Source of the DNA: Bifidobacterium longum subsp. infantis ATCC 15697 = JCM 1222 = DSM 20088
GTDB taxonomy: Bacteria > Actinomycetota > Actinomycetes > Actinomycetales > Bifidobacteriaceae
Assembly (NCBI RefSeq): GCF_000269965.1
Contig: NC_017219.1
Coordinates: forward strand, 248,001 to 312,000
Reading direction: 5' to 3'
DNA length: 64,000 nt
Shown: positions 45,693 through 57,008 of the stretch, in pieces
How positions within the stretch are numbered: the first letter of the stretch is position 1
Layout: each line of letters starts with the position of its first letter
Notes under the pieces: model-generated
Databases searched by the model: none
What the model was told of the DNA's origin: nothing
The model's input: only the letters and a program-made list of their open reading frames with translations
Made by a program: the position numbers and the translations under genes

Positions 45693-45812
45693 ATGACGGC
45701 AAGCAAACCAACGAACGTCCTCGAAGGCAATCTCGCGTCGGAACCGAAATACCGGCAGGCCAATAGCGAGAAACAGGCGCGACTCGGAATACGATCCGCC
45801 GAAGAACAATAA
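45693..45812 (+). CDS. Small ORF with Ssb-like OB-fold start, possibly a remnant
   Basis: ATG at 45693 follows GGAAGGAAG, and the frame encodes 39 residues, including NVLEGNLASEPKYRQANSEK. This looks like the first strands of a single-stranded DNA-binding protein (GNL-x2-DP-x2-R), but it stops before the fold is complete. It may be a fragment of a mobile-element ssb gene or a real small protein. No partner gene is nearby. Confidence 0.35.
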   Translation: MTASKPTNVLEGNLASEPKYRQANSEKQARLGIRSAEEQ

Positions 45813-46077
45813 AAGAGGTGAAGCCCGTATCTCGCAACCACTGAGATTCGAGGTCGCTTCGGCTGATTCCGGTGGCTTTCTGGGCATTGCATTCGGCTGG
45901 ACATTCGACATCGCATCCTGCCGGCATTTCGTCGTGGGGCAAAGTGTACAATCGCCACGTTTGCTTTCGCGCCCAGCGTAAATCGCGTCGCCGGCTCCGC
46001 GAACGGATTTCCAATCACACAGAATGCCGTGAACAGTCAGCCATGCCTGTTGCGCGGCGAAGAGAAAAGAAGAAGCA

Positions 46078-46812
46078 GTGGATTATCCTCTCTTTACCAA
46101 GCTGGCCGCCGAGTTCTTCGGCACCGCCATTCTGATGATCTTCGGCAACGGCTCCGTGGCCAACGTCGAGCTCAAGAACACCAAGGGCCACCACGCCGGC
46201 TGGCTGAACATCGCCATGGGCTATGGCTTCGGCGTCATGTTCCCGGTGCTCATGTTCGGTGGCGTATCCGGCGCTCATATCAACCCGGCCATGACCCTTG
46301 CTCAGGCCATCAACGGCCTGTTCCCCTGGAATGAAGTGCTGCCGTACATCGTCGCCCAGCTGCTCGGCGCCCTGCTTGGCCAGCTCATCGTCTACATCAC
46401 TTACTACCCGCACTACCAGGAGACCGAGGACGCCGAGGCGATTCTGGGCACCTTCTGCACCACTGACGCGGACAACAAGAAGGTCAACTACTTCCTCAAC
46501 GAGATGTTCGGCACGCTCGTGCTGGTGTTCGGCGCACTGTGCTGCCTGACGCTGCCGTGGGGCAAGGCCGACGACGCCGCATCCTCCATCGTGGTCGGCT
46601 TCATTGTGTGGGGCCTCGTGACCTCCATGGGTGGCCCGACCGGCCCTGGCCTGAACCCGGCCCGTGATCTCATGCCGCGACTGCTGCACGCCATCCTGCC
46701 GATTCCGAACAAGGGTACGTCCCGCTGGGGCGAAGCCTGGATCCCGGTTGTGGCCCCGATTGTCGGTGCCATTATCGGTGTCTGGCTGTACGTGTTCTTC
46801 TTCGCCAGCTGA
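46078..46812 (+). CDS. glpF: Aquaglyceroporin (MIP family, GlpF-type)
   Basis: The 244-residue protein has six helices and both pore NPA boxes: SGAHINPAMTLAQA and GPGLNPARDLMPRL. Asp after the second NPA-Arg, as in NPARD, is typical of glycerol facilitators. GTG at 46078 begins MDYPLFTKLAAEFFG. It probably admits glycerol or water for growth or osmotic balance. It is a single gene with no glpK nearby, and is convergent with copA. Confidence 0.92.
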   Translation: MDYPLFTKLAAEFFGTAILMIFGNGSVANVELKNTKGHHAGWLNIAMGYGFGVMFPVLMFGGVSGAHINPAMTLAQAINGLFPWNEVLPYIVAQLLGALLGQLIVYITYYPHYQETEDAEAILGTFCTTDADNKKVNYFLNEMFGTLVLVFGALCCLTLPWGKADDAASSIVVGFIVWGLVTSMGGPTGPGLNPARDLMPRLLHAILPIPNKGTSRWGEAWIPVVAPIVGAIIGVWLYVFFFAS

Positions 46813-46836
46813 TTCGTTGATTGATTCATGCATGCA

Positions 46837-46869
46837 AATGGCCTCCGCTCGTTTTGGGCGGAGGCCATT
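46837..46869. terminator. Bidirectional terminator between glpF and copA
   Basis: AATGGCCTCCGC (46837-46848) pairs with GCGGAGGCCATT (46858-46869), a 12-bp perfect stem with a 9-nt loop between two convergent genes. Confidence 0.88.
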
Positions 46870-46895
46870 GTCGTTGAATCAGGTAAACGCAGAGA

Positions 46896-49562
<2,667 letters not shown>

Positions 49563-49601
49563 AACTGTTCCTTCCCACTCCTGATGTACTGAACAACAGT
49601 G

Positions 49602-49635
49602 TATACCCTATACCCCTAGAGGGTATATAATGGGG
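49602..49635. promoter_or_regulatory. CsoR-type operator between copA and csoR
   Basis: The sequence ATACCCCTAGAGGGTAT (49610-49626) has the G/C-rich inverted repeat with a T/A centre typical of CsoR operators. Another partial TATACCCTATA (49602-49612) is beside it. It lies between the divergent genes and probably controls both. Confidence 0.75.
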
Positions 49636-49672
49636 TGTGTTCAGCTGACGGATAAGTATCAGGGGGTTTGCG

Positions 49673-49954
49673 ATGCATGGTTATGACGAAGACAAGGCCA
49701 AGGTCATCGCACGATTACGCCGTATCGAAGGGCAGGTGCGCGCCATCACGCAGATGGTGGAGGATGACAAATACTGCATCGATATTCTGACGCAGATTTC
49801 GGCGTCGAATTCGGCGCTGAAATCCGTGGCGTTATTGCTGCTGGACGATCATCTCAACCATTGCGTGCGGCAGGCGTCGGTCCAGGGCGGCGAGGTGGCC
49901 GATGAAAAACTTGCGGAGGCTTCCGCGGCCATTGCGCGTCTCGTCAAATCGTGA
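49673..49954 (+). CDS. csoR: Copper-sensing repressor CsoR
   Basis: This 93-residue all-helical DUF156-type repressor has the Cys-His-Cys copper ligands: Cys in DKYCIDIL, and HLNHCVRQA. The N-terminal KAKVIARLRRIEGQVRAI is typical. It binds the operator in the divergent region and releases it when Cu(I) is bound. ATG at 49673 starts MHGYDEDKAKV. Confidence 0.94.
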   Translation: MHGYDEDKAKVIARLRRIEGQVRAITQMVEDDKYCIDILTQISASNSALKSVALLLLDDHLNHCVRQASVQGGEVADEKLAEASAAIARLVKS

Positions 49955-50160
49955 CGAGTTCTGCCGCATGATGACGCGCGCTGGCAAATCATGAAAGGCC
50001 GTCTGACGCTCGGATACGACACGGCATAATAACGGTTGATGCTCGACTGTGATAAGGCCAAGCGTCCAATGTGGGCTGCTGAGCGTCCGTTTAACGGCTT
50101 GAAATCGTCGAGTTCGGTAAAAATTTACCGTCATTCACCATCGATGACATACTGGGTACC

Positions 50161-51585
50161 ATGTTTGAGCAAATAGGAAACGTGATTATCGTCATCGTCG
50201 TGCTAGTGGTTGGTGCAGGGCTTGGCCTCTTCGCCGGCTTCGTGCTGGGGCGCCATAAGGGTCAGGAGATGGCTCGAGGCGTCAAAAGCGAGGAGCTGGA
50301 GGAGGCCAAGACCTCGCTGGAGAATGCGCGATTCGAGAATGCTGAGCTCAGTGCTCGCAATGCTGCCGCACAGGCTCAGATTGAAGGCGTGAACCAGCAA
50401 TTGGCTTTCGCCAAGTCACAACTTGCCCAGGCGCAGCAGGCTGAGCAGGTTCGCATTCAGCAGGAACGTGAGCGTGCGGCTGCGGAGGCGGAACGGAAGC
50501 GTCAGGCGGATGCTCGGGACGCCGAGGCCAAGCGTGCTGAACAGGAAGCGCGTTTGAAAGAACAGAGCAAGGTGCTCGAGGCGCTTGCGCCAGTGGCCAA
50601 AAATCTTGATACCTTGCAGAACAAGGTCACGCAGATCGAAGAGGGCCGCAAGAGGGAAATGGGCGCATTGGGAGCCCAACTCAAGGGGCTCAACGACCAG
50701 CAGGCCCGTTTGGACAAGGAGACCAGCTCCCTGTCCGCCGCATTGCGCAATAACAAGGTGCGTGGCGCGTGGGGCGAGGCCCAGCTCAAGAACATTGTCG
50801 AATCCGCCGGATTGCTGGAACATGTCGATTTCGATACCCAGGTGGTGGTCACGGATGCCGATGGGCGTACGTTGCGCCCGGATATGATCGTGCATCTGCC
50901 GGGAGGCAAGACCATTCCGATTGATGCCAAAGTGCCTTATGCCGATTACCAGCGTGCCTGCGAAATCCCGGACACCGCCAGTCCCGAGGATATTGCCCGC
51001 CGCGATGATTTGCTGCGGTCCCATGCCAAGGCGTTGCGCGAGCATGTACGTGCTCTCGGCGAAAAGGCCTATTGGAATGCCTTTGATGTGGCACCCGATT
51101 TTGTGGTGGCCTTCATCCCCAATGAGGCACTATTGCAGGCCGCGCTCGAAGCCGATCCCACACTGATGGATGATGCGTTCTCTCGCAAAGTGGCGCTCAC
51201 CTCGCCGGTCACGCTGTGGGCCGTGCTGAAATCCGTCGCCTATGCCTGGCAGCAGCAGTCGCTCACCGATGACGCCAAGCAGCTGTTCGATCTGTCCCGA
51301 GAACTGTACGAACGGTTCTCCACGTTGGGTGATTATGCCATCAAATTGGGCACCCAGATTACTAAGACGGTCAGCGCCTACAACAAGTTCGCGTCCAGCT
51401 TGGAACGCCGTGTGTTGCCCACCGCTCGCAAGCTGCAAAAAATCGAACCGACCAAGATCATCGAGGAAGTACCGATCATCGAATCAGATAAAGGCAATGT
51501 GAGCGAACTGTCCGCCCCTGAAGTGGTGCCGGCCGATGAGGGTGATACTCATCTGACTGCCTCAGGCGATAGTCTGGAGTCATGA
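50161..51585 (+). CDS. rmuC: DNA recombination protein RmuC
   Basis: RmuC is a membrane-anchored nuclease-like protein that limits inversions at short inverted repeats. The 474-residue protein has an N-terminal membrane helix (about 6-28) and a coiled coil to about 190 (AQAQQAEQVRIQQERERAA). The PD-(D/E)XK-like core follows, with VRGAWGEAQLKNIVESAGLL, RPDMIVHLPGGKTIPIDAKV and VPYADYQRAC. It overlaps the next gene by 4 bp. Confidence 0.93.
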   Translation: MFEQIGNVIIVIVVLVVGAGLGLFAGFVLGRHKGQEMARGVKSEELEEAKTSLENARFENAELSARNAAAQAQIEGVNQQLAFAKSQLAQAQQAEQVRIQQERERAAAEAERKRQADARDAEAKRAEQEARLKEQSKVLEALAPVAKNLDTLQNKVTQIEEGRKREMGALGAQLKGLNDQQARLDKETSSLSAALRNNKVRGAWGEAQLKNIVESAGLLEHVDFDTQVVVTDADGRTLRPDMIVHLPGGKTIPIDAKVPYADYQRACEIPDTASPEDIARRDDLLRSHAKALREHVRALGEKAYWNAFDVAPDFVVAFIPNEALLQAALEADPTLMDDAFSRKVALTSPVTLWAVLKSVAYAWQQQSLTDDAKQLFDLSRELYERFSTLGDYAIKLGTQITKTVSAYNKFASSLERRVLPTARKLQKIEPTKIIEEVPIIESDKGNVSELSAPEVVPADEGDTHLTASGDSLES

Positions 51586-52211
51586 CTGAATCTGGATTCC
51601 GCCCCACTGGTACCCCGGACCTCGCCGTCGCGAAGAGCCATAATGACTTTGCCATGCTGGAGCCGCGTGAGCAGCTAGCCACCTTGCTGAGGGAGCATGT
51701 GGTGGGCCGTCCGTTCTCCGAACTTGCCGCGGTGACTTTCGACCACCATGCCGCCACCGTCATGGGCCATGTGCTGATTGACGCTTTGGAAGATGCGGGC
51801 TATTCGGTTGATGACTTCGATGCTGTTGGTGCCTTGACCGCAGCATCTGTGCCCATGGTGTCCGCCATGATCCAGGCCGCCTCCTCTCGTGGCGAGGACC
51901 TAGATGGATTCGTGATGGACTTCGTCTACCCGTCCATCAAGGGCCCCTCCATCGAAGGCCGCCGTGTGGTGCTGTTGGATGCTTGGCTGTCCGAAAAGTC
52001 GTACGTGCAGACCAGCTCGCTGGTCACCCTGCGCAACGGCAATGAGCTGAGCCTCGACTTTGGCATAGTGGAGCAGTTGGGTGCCAAGGTCGTGGCCATC
52101 GCCTCGCTGGTCGGTGGCGGTGCCAAAGACATCAATGTGGTCAACCCCTCCACCGGCGACGAGCAAACGCTCCCCTTCATCCAGGTCTTCGACGAATCCG
52201 AACTGCGGTAA
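51582..52211 (+). CDS. Phosphoribosyltransferase-domain protein
   Basis: The 209-residue protein has a PRTase fold with a PRPP-binding-like RRVVLLDAWLSEKSYVQTS, a preceding DALEDAGYSVDDFDAVGAL strand-helix, and EQLGAKVVAIASLVGGG. It resembles orotate PRTases, but the typical acidic pair in the PRPP loop is altered (LLDAW), so activity is uncertain. ATG overlaps the rmuC stop as ATGA. It may be a regulatory or salvage protein. Confidence 0.7.
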   Translation: MTESGFRPTGTPDLAVAKSHNDFAMLEPREQLATLLREHVVGRPFSELAAVTFDHHAATVMGHVLIDALEDAGYSVDDFDAVGALTAASVPMVSAMIQAASSRGEDLDGFVMDFVYPSIKGPSIEGRRVVLLDAWLSEKSYVQTSSLVTLRNGNELSLDFGIVEQLGAKVVAIASLVGGGAKDINVVNPSTGDEQTLPFIQVFDESELR

Positions 52212-52304
52212 ATCCACCTTTGACTTCCCTCGCATAAAGTCAGCCGGGCTGAGCAGCGAAGCTGACTAAGAGGAACCGGTGAATAGCGTTATCGAGGAGA
52301 AAGA

Positions 52305-53153
52305 TTGCACGCACCCAACCAGATTTCTTTGGCTGCCAAGGCTTCAGGTGAACCGGAATTCCGTGAAATCGGCCTTGGGCCGTGGTCTGAGACCCATCCC
52401 GGCGAGCCTCGTCCTGACGATCCGACTTCTCCGAATTATGACGGTCGTTTCGACTCGGTGCTGTTGAACGACGGCGACCGCCGCAACGTATTGGACCGTT
52501 ACCGCTACTGGACCGTCGCTGCCATTAAGGCCGATCTTGACGCTCGAGGGCGTCACGACTTCGAAGTTGCGGTGGAAAACTGGACCCACGATTTCAACAT
52601 CGGTTCCATGGTCCGCACCGCCAACGCCTTCCAGGCCAAGCGCGTACACATTGTCGGTCCACATAAGTGGAATCGCAAGGGAGCGTTGATGACCGAACTG
52701 TACCAGCACGTCGAACACCACCCCTCCATCGCCGAACTGGTGGAAAGCTGGCATCATCGCATCGCCGGTGAAATCGCCTATGAACGAGCCAAGGCCGGTG
52801 CCGCCGCCATCCATGCGCATGATGTGGCTGTGGATGGAAACAACAAGCACCTTCATGAGCTGCTGGCCGAAATCGATGCTTGTGATGCGCGCATCAAGGA
52901 GCTTCAAGCCGCCCGCGTCATCGCCCTCGACATTATTCCCGGCGCAGTGCCGATGGAAGCCTATACCTTCCCCAAGCGGTGCCTGCTGCTCTTCGGTGCA
53001 GAAGGCCCCGGATTGAGCGACAAGTCTCTCGCATTGGCCGACGATGTGGTCTACATCTCTCAATTCGGTTCCGTGCGCTCCATTAATGCAGGCGCTGCGG
53101 CGGCCGTGGCCATGCACGCATGGATTGCCCAACACGCCGTATCAGGCGTGTAG
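52305..53153 (+). CDS. TrmH/SpoU-family RNA 2'-O-methyltransferase
   Basis: TTG at 52305 follows GAGGAGAAAGA, the best start. The 282-residue protein has a short N-terminal part and the SPOUT core: NWTHDFNIGSMVRTANAFQA (motif 1), LLLFGAEGPGLS (motif 2) and ISQFGSVRSINAGAAAAVAM (motif 3). The knot binds SAM and modifies tRNA or rRNA; the exact target is not deducible. An insert between motifs 1 and 2 (about residues 150-200) is longer than in E. coli TrmH. Confidence 0.88.
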   Translation: MHAPNQISLAAKASGEPEFREIGLGPWSETHPGEPRPDDPTSPNYDGRFDSVLLNDGDRRNVLDRYRYWTVAAIKADLDARGRHDFEVAVENWTHDFNIGSMVRTANAFQAKRVHIVGPHKWNRKGALMTELYQHVEHHPSIAELVESWHHRIAGEIAYERAKAGAAAIHAHDVAVDGNNKHLHELLAEIDACDARIKELQAARVIALDIIPGAVPMEAYTFPKRCLLLFGAEGPGLSDKSLALADDVVYISQFGSVRSINAGAAAAVAMHAWIAQHAVSGV

Positions 53154-53587
53154 CCATGCGCCGACAATCCCGCCGCATCTGCCCAATATGGGCCACATTA
53201 GAGGCATGATCTACGCCACCAAATCCATCGCCGCGGCATTAATTCGCATTTGCCGCCGGCATCGTCGGCATCCTGCTCGCCGCAGGCATCAGCAGCTCCG
53301 CGCAGTCCACACTGGCCGAAGCCGTTAAACCGGACTACTGGATTCCCGAATGGTGGCAGTCCGGCCTGATTCTCATCGCCTGGGCTGCCGCCGCATGGAT
53401 CGGCGGTCTCATCATCACCGGAAAAGCGGATATCAGATATCAAATAACGCGGGTTACTGCTTTGGCAGTTCTGCCGGTTCGGCCATGATCCTGGCAGTTT
53501 GTCATGGCTATGGCTTTGGCGGTTCTGCAGTGACCATGGTTCTGGTGACTCTGACCCCATGGATTTGACCACCGTGGTTCACTGCGC
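53154..53587. other. Intergenic region with a broken small membrane gene and short repeats
   Basis: Apart from the pseudogene at 53206-53488, the sequence from about 53455 to 53545 has repeated short units such as CTTTGGCAGTTCTGC and CTTTGGCGGTTCTGC, with CATGATCCTGGCAGTTT and CATGGTTCTGG between. Nothing else is recognisable. Confidence 0.5.
53206..53488 (+). pseudogene. Frameshifted small membrane protein
   Basis: ATG at 53206 starts MIYATKSIAAALI. A single extra T near 53241-53242 shifts the frame; removing it would give ALIAFAAGIVGILLAAGISS and, downstream, KPDYWIPEWWQSGLILIAWA with WIGGLIITGKADIRY. The product would be a two-helix protein of about 90 residues. In the present sequence it reads through as a non-coding frame. 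A sequencing error is possible. Confidence 0.65.
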
Positions 53588-54556
53588 TTAACCAGCTCCC
53601 ATCACTGTTCCAGCATGAGGTATGCCGGCTGCCCGCAGCTTATTGAGTAAAGGATGTTGTTGCATCACCTCCTCATAGGTGAATCGGACAATGGTGTCGA
53701 CTTTGGCCCGGTACAGTGCCGTCTCCCGTTCTTTCTCCGCCTGAACTGCACCACGAACACCCTTGCGGTCATTCATATCCGGGTTCACATATTTTTCATA
53801 GCCATCGAATTCGCCCACGATAAGCCGATTCTCAGGTAGCCGCCAGAGGAAATCCACGCGATACAGAGCACCGGTTTGCGGGTCGGTGATGTTTTGTTGC
53901 AGTTCTGGGGCTAATAGGCCGCCTGCGATGATGGTGCCTCGTCCAAGTGACTCGCCACCATTCTCACTCGCCGGATTGGCGTAATGCAGTAGGCGGAATA
54001 TCGGCGTGCAATCACGTCGCATAGTGCTGCACACATTCAGAATGTCCGTGATGGCGACGCCGTTGCGCAGCGCCGAATCGATAATGGGCAGTGCAAATCG
54101 GAAGTCGACGGACAGCCCGCAATCCACCACCGTTCTGGCTTTGCTGGTCACCGGGAGTCCATTGGCATATTCTGGCGTGCTGCTTGACGTGAAGATGCGT
54201 TTGACCTTTGCACTGCTGGCGTTGGGGCCTCGTGATGTTGTGGCGAGAGTGATGGTGCCAGCATGAAGATGCCATTGGTGTTCAAAATCGTGGATGGCCG
54301 CTGCCGTGACCCCGGCGAACACCCAATCCGGATGTCTGTTATGAAGAGTTCGTGCAATATGTCTGATACGTTCGTCGGGTTGCAGCGAATCCCAGTATTC
54401 CGAAGCGGCGTACATGTTGGGGAATACACGTTTGAGTTCGCGCGCCTGCACGCGCCGAGCCAGTGCCGAGCGGTGTGCCTTGGTTGTTCCATAAGCGCAC
54501 TGTTGCGTTGCTTCAGCCTTCGTGATGAGTATGTCCACTGCTTTGTGATGTTTCAT
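53588..54556 (-). CDS. AbiEi-like / DUF559 endonuclease-domain protein
   Basis: From ATG at 54556 it has 322 residues. The N-terminal half (RRVQARELKRVFPNMYAASE, with RHIARTLHNRHPDWVFAGVT) is like AbiEi antitoxins. The C-terminal half resembles the PD-(D/E)XK DUF559 nuclease: RVDFLWRLPENRLIVGEFDG, EKYVNP and AEKERETALYRAKVDTIVRF. Proteins with this combination are common in actinobacteria and are often annotated AbiEi antitoxin. No AbiEii toxin is adjacent, so it is orphan. No ribosome site is clear. Confidence 0.6.
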   Translation of the reverse strand: MKHHKAVDILITKAEATQQCAYGTTKAHRSALARRVQARELKRVFPNMYAASEYWDSLQPDERIRHIARTLHNRHPDWVFAGVTAAAIHDFEHQWHLHAGTITLATTSRGPNASSAKVKRIFTSSSTPEYANGLPVTSKARTVVDCGLSVDFRFALPIIDSALRNGVAITDILNVCSTMRRDCTPIFRLLHYANPASENGGESLGRGTIIAGGLLAPELQQNITDPQTGALYRVDFLWRLPENRLIVGEFDGYEKYVNPDMNDRKGVRGAVQAEKERETALYRAKVDTIVRFTYEEVMQQHPLLNKLRAAGIPHAGTVMGAG

Positions 54557-55132
54557 GATTCGACGGTATGCCAATGGTGAACACGGTGTCTATCTGTCTG
54601 GGGTTATGTGGTTCTAGCTTCGGTGCCTAGATGTGTGTTTTTGCCTGATTATCAGGCATCTGACCGTATTGGACTGATTATGTGGATTCTTTTGGGTGGG
54701 TATGCAAAATGTGGATAACTGGCGAGGTGCGCAGGGCGATTGTCGTTCATATGTTCGATGTAGGTGTGTTTGGGCTCATTGTGAGCTTATTAGGGTGGCC
54801 ATGCAGATACTTCAGTGGGGCACATTTGCGGTTGGGCCGTGGCGTTGCCTCGCTGCGGGGCGTCTCAGCGGGGCGTTTTATTGGTTGGACCGCGGTTTTG
54901 TTTTGCTGGGATGGCTGAGCGGGGCGTTTCATCGGTCAGCTCGCGGTTTTGCTCTGCTGCGAGTCGTCTCAGTAAGGTGAACTTGCGGTCCGGCAACGGT
55001 TTTGCCCCGCCGAAGAAGCCAGCAGCGGGGCAAATGCTCGACCGGCTTGAGCTTCTGATTCGCTGAAGGGCTCCAGTAGGCGGGAAAATGAGGCTTCCCG
55101 ACAACTGCGTGTCACATACGGCTCATATAGTT
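54557..55132. other. 576-bp region before gatC
   Basis: It holds a single perfect DnaA box (TGTGGATAA, 54710-54718), the three-copy repeat at 54864-55010 and a terminator-like hairpin TTGCCCCGC/GCGGGGCAA (55002-55010 with 55025-55033). No gene is convincing; the short frames at 54682-55066 consist of the repeat. Confidence 0.5.
54864..55010. repeat. Imperfect tandem repeat, about 51 bp unit, three degenerate copies
   Basis: CTCAGCGGGGCGTTTTATTG (from 54864), CTGAGCGGGGCGTTTCATCG (from 54915) and a more divergent CTCAG copy (from about 54968) each continue with a CGCGGTTTTG-type segment. The period is 51-53 bp. It ends in the hairpin before gatC. Confidence 0.7.
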
Positions 55133-55438
55133 ATGGCCATGCCAACATTTTCACGCGAAGAAATCGTGCATTTGGGCGATCTGGCCCGAATCGCGCTCAC
55201 CGATGAGGAAATCACCCGTCTGCAGGGCGAACTGAACGTCATCGCAGACTCCATCAACAAGGTCCAGGAAGTCGCCTCCGACGATGTGCCGCCGACCGCC
55301 AACCCGGTTCCGCTGGAAGCCTACCTGCGCCCGGACGTCGCCGAAACCCCGCTCACGCAGGAAGAGGCGCTCGCCGGTGGCCCGAAGACCGAGGCCGGCA
55401 TGTTCGTGGCACCGCGAATCCTGGGAAGCGAGGAGTAA
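55133..55438 (+). CDS. gatC: Asp-tRNA(Asn)/Glu-tRNA(Gln) amidotransferase subunit C
   Basis: The 101-residue (or 99 from ATG 55139) subunit stabilises Gat[21 protein letters not shown] and the [15 protein letters not shown] region are typical. It is the first gene of gatC-gatA-gatB, with gatA starting 3 bp after its stop. Confidence 0.93.
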   Translation: MAMPTFSREEIVHLGDLARIALTDEEITRLQGELNVIADSINKVQEVASDDVPPTANPVPLEAYLRPDVAETPLTQEEALAGGPKTEAGMFVAPRILGSEE

Positions 55439-55441
55439 TCG

Positions 55442-56983
55442 ATGAGCAACGAAACCGCAACTCTTGTCAAACTGTCTGCTGCCGAGCAGGCCGCTGCCAT
55501 CAAGAAGGGCGACGTCACCTCCCGTGAGCTCGTCGAAGCCCACCTCAAGGTGATCGAAGCCGCTGAGCCGTCTATCAAGGCCTTCCTGAAGGTTTCCGGC
55601 GATGTGGCTCTCGAGCAGGCCGACGCCTTCGACGCCAAGTCCGCCGAAGACAAGGCCGCCCTGCCTGAGCTGGCTGGTGTGCCGATCGCCATCAAGGACA
55701 TGATCGTCACCAAGGGCATCGAAACCACCGCCGCCTCCAAGATCCTCGAGGGCTGGGTGCCGCCGTACGACGCCACCGTCATCGAAAAGCTCAAGGCCGC
55801 CGGCATGCCGATTCTCGGCAAGACCAACCTCGACGAATTCGCCCAAGGCTCCTCCACCGAGCACTCCGCCTACCAGACCACCCACAACCCGTGGGATACC
55901 GAGCGCGTGCCCGGCGGTTCCGGTGGCGGCTCCGCCTCCGCAGTCGCCGCATTCGAAGCACCGATCGCCCTCGGCACCGACACCGGTGGCTCGATTCGCC
56001 AGCCCGGCGCCCTGACCGGCACCGTGGGCGTCAAACCCACCTACGGCGGCGTCTCCCGTTTCGGAGCCATCGCCATGGCCTCCTCGCTCGACCAGATCGG
56101 CCCGGTCTCCCGCACCGTGCTCGACTCCGCACTGCTGCAGGAGATCATCGGTGGCCACGACAAGCGTGACTCCACCTCCATCCCCGAAGGCCCGCGCCCG
56201 ATGGTCGCCGCCGCCCGCGAAGGCGCCAAGCGCGATCTGAAGGGCATGAAGGTCGGCCTCATCAAGGAACTCGGCGGCGAGGGCTTCCAGCCCGGCGTCG
56301 AGGCCCGTTTCGGCGAGGCCGTCGACAAGCTCAAGGACATGGGCGCCGAAGTCGTTGAGGTCTCCTGCCCGCACATCGGATACTCGCTGGGCGCCTACTA
56401 CATCATCATGCCGTCCGAGGTCAGCTCCAACCTGGCCCGTTACGATGGCATGCGCTACGGTCTGCGCGTCATGCCGCCGGCCGGCGTGCCCCAGACCGCC
56501 GCCAACATGATGGCCTACACCCGTGAGGCCGGCTTCGGCGACGAGGTCAAGCGCCGCATCATCCTCGGCACCTACGCCCTGTCCGCCGGCTACTATGACG
56601 CCTGGTACGGCTCGGCTCAAAAGGTCCGCACGCTCATCATCGAGGACTTCAAGAAGGCCTTCGAACAGGTCGATGTGCTGATCTCGCCCACCAGCCCGTC
56701 CACCGCCTTCAAGTTCGGCGAGAAGATGGACGATCCGCTGGCCATGTACGTCAACGACATCGCCACGATTCCGGCCAACCTCGCCGGCATGCCCGCCATG
56801 TCCATCCCGGCCGGCCTGTCCGACGACGGCCTGCCCGTCGGCTTCCAGTTCATCGCCCCGCAGCAGCGCGACGAAGTCATGTACAAGCCGGCTGCGGCCC
56901 TCGAAGCAGCGCTGGAGGACGGCTGGAACGGCCCGATCTGGAACGACCTCAAGACCCCATGGCTTGACGGTCTGGGCAAGTGA
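55442..56983 (+). CDS. gatA: Asp-tRNA(Asn)/Glu-tRNA(Gln) amidotransferase subunit A
   Basis: The amidase subunit releases ammonia from glutamine or asparagine. The 513-residue protein has the amidase signature: [12 protein letters not shown] (catalytic Lys), the Ser-rich [13 protein letters not shown] and [14 protein letters not shown] (catalytic Ser residues). It continues with [14 protein letters not shown]. It is part of gatCAB, used to make Gln-tRNA and possibly Asn-tRNA. Confidence 0.97.
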
Positions 56984-57008
56984 GCATCGGAAGGAAAGAA
57001 ACAACATC

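Larger units (their letters stand above)
45425..46077. other. 653-bp region before the aquaporin gene, no clear gene
   Basis: It contains a sharp palindrome (45507-45525), a 39-codon ORF (45693-45812) and otherwise no coding signal in either strand. Minus-strand frames here lack ribosome sites and family resemblance. The GTG start of the glycerol channel at 46078 follows AGAAAAGAAGAAGC. Confidence 0.5.

Noticed and set aside
45605..46018. 137-codon minus-strand frame in the gap before the aquaporin
   Set aside because: No ribosome site, unlikely amino-acid composition (Arg/Ser/Pro-rich), and three overlapping frames of the same kind are open here.
54710..54718. Single perfect DnaA box
   Set aside because: One 9-mer without neighbours is expected by chance; unlike the cluster at dnaB.
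54682..55066. Short plus-strand frames before gatC
   Set aside because: They are made of the 51-bp tandem repeat and have no start region.
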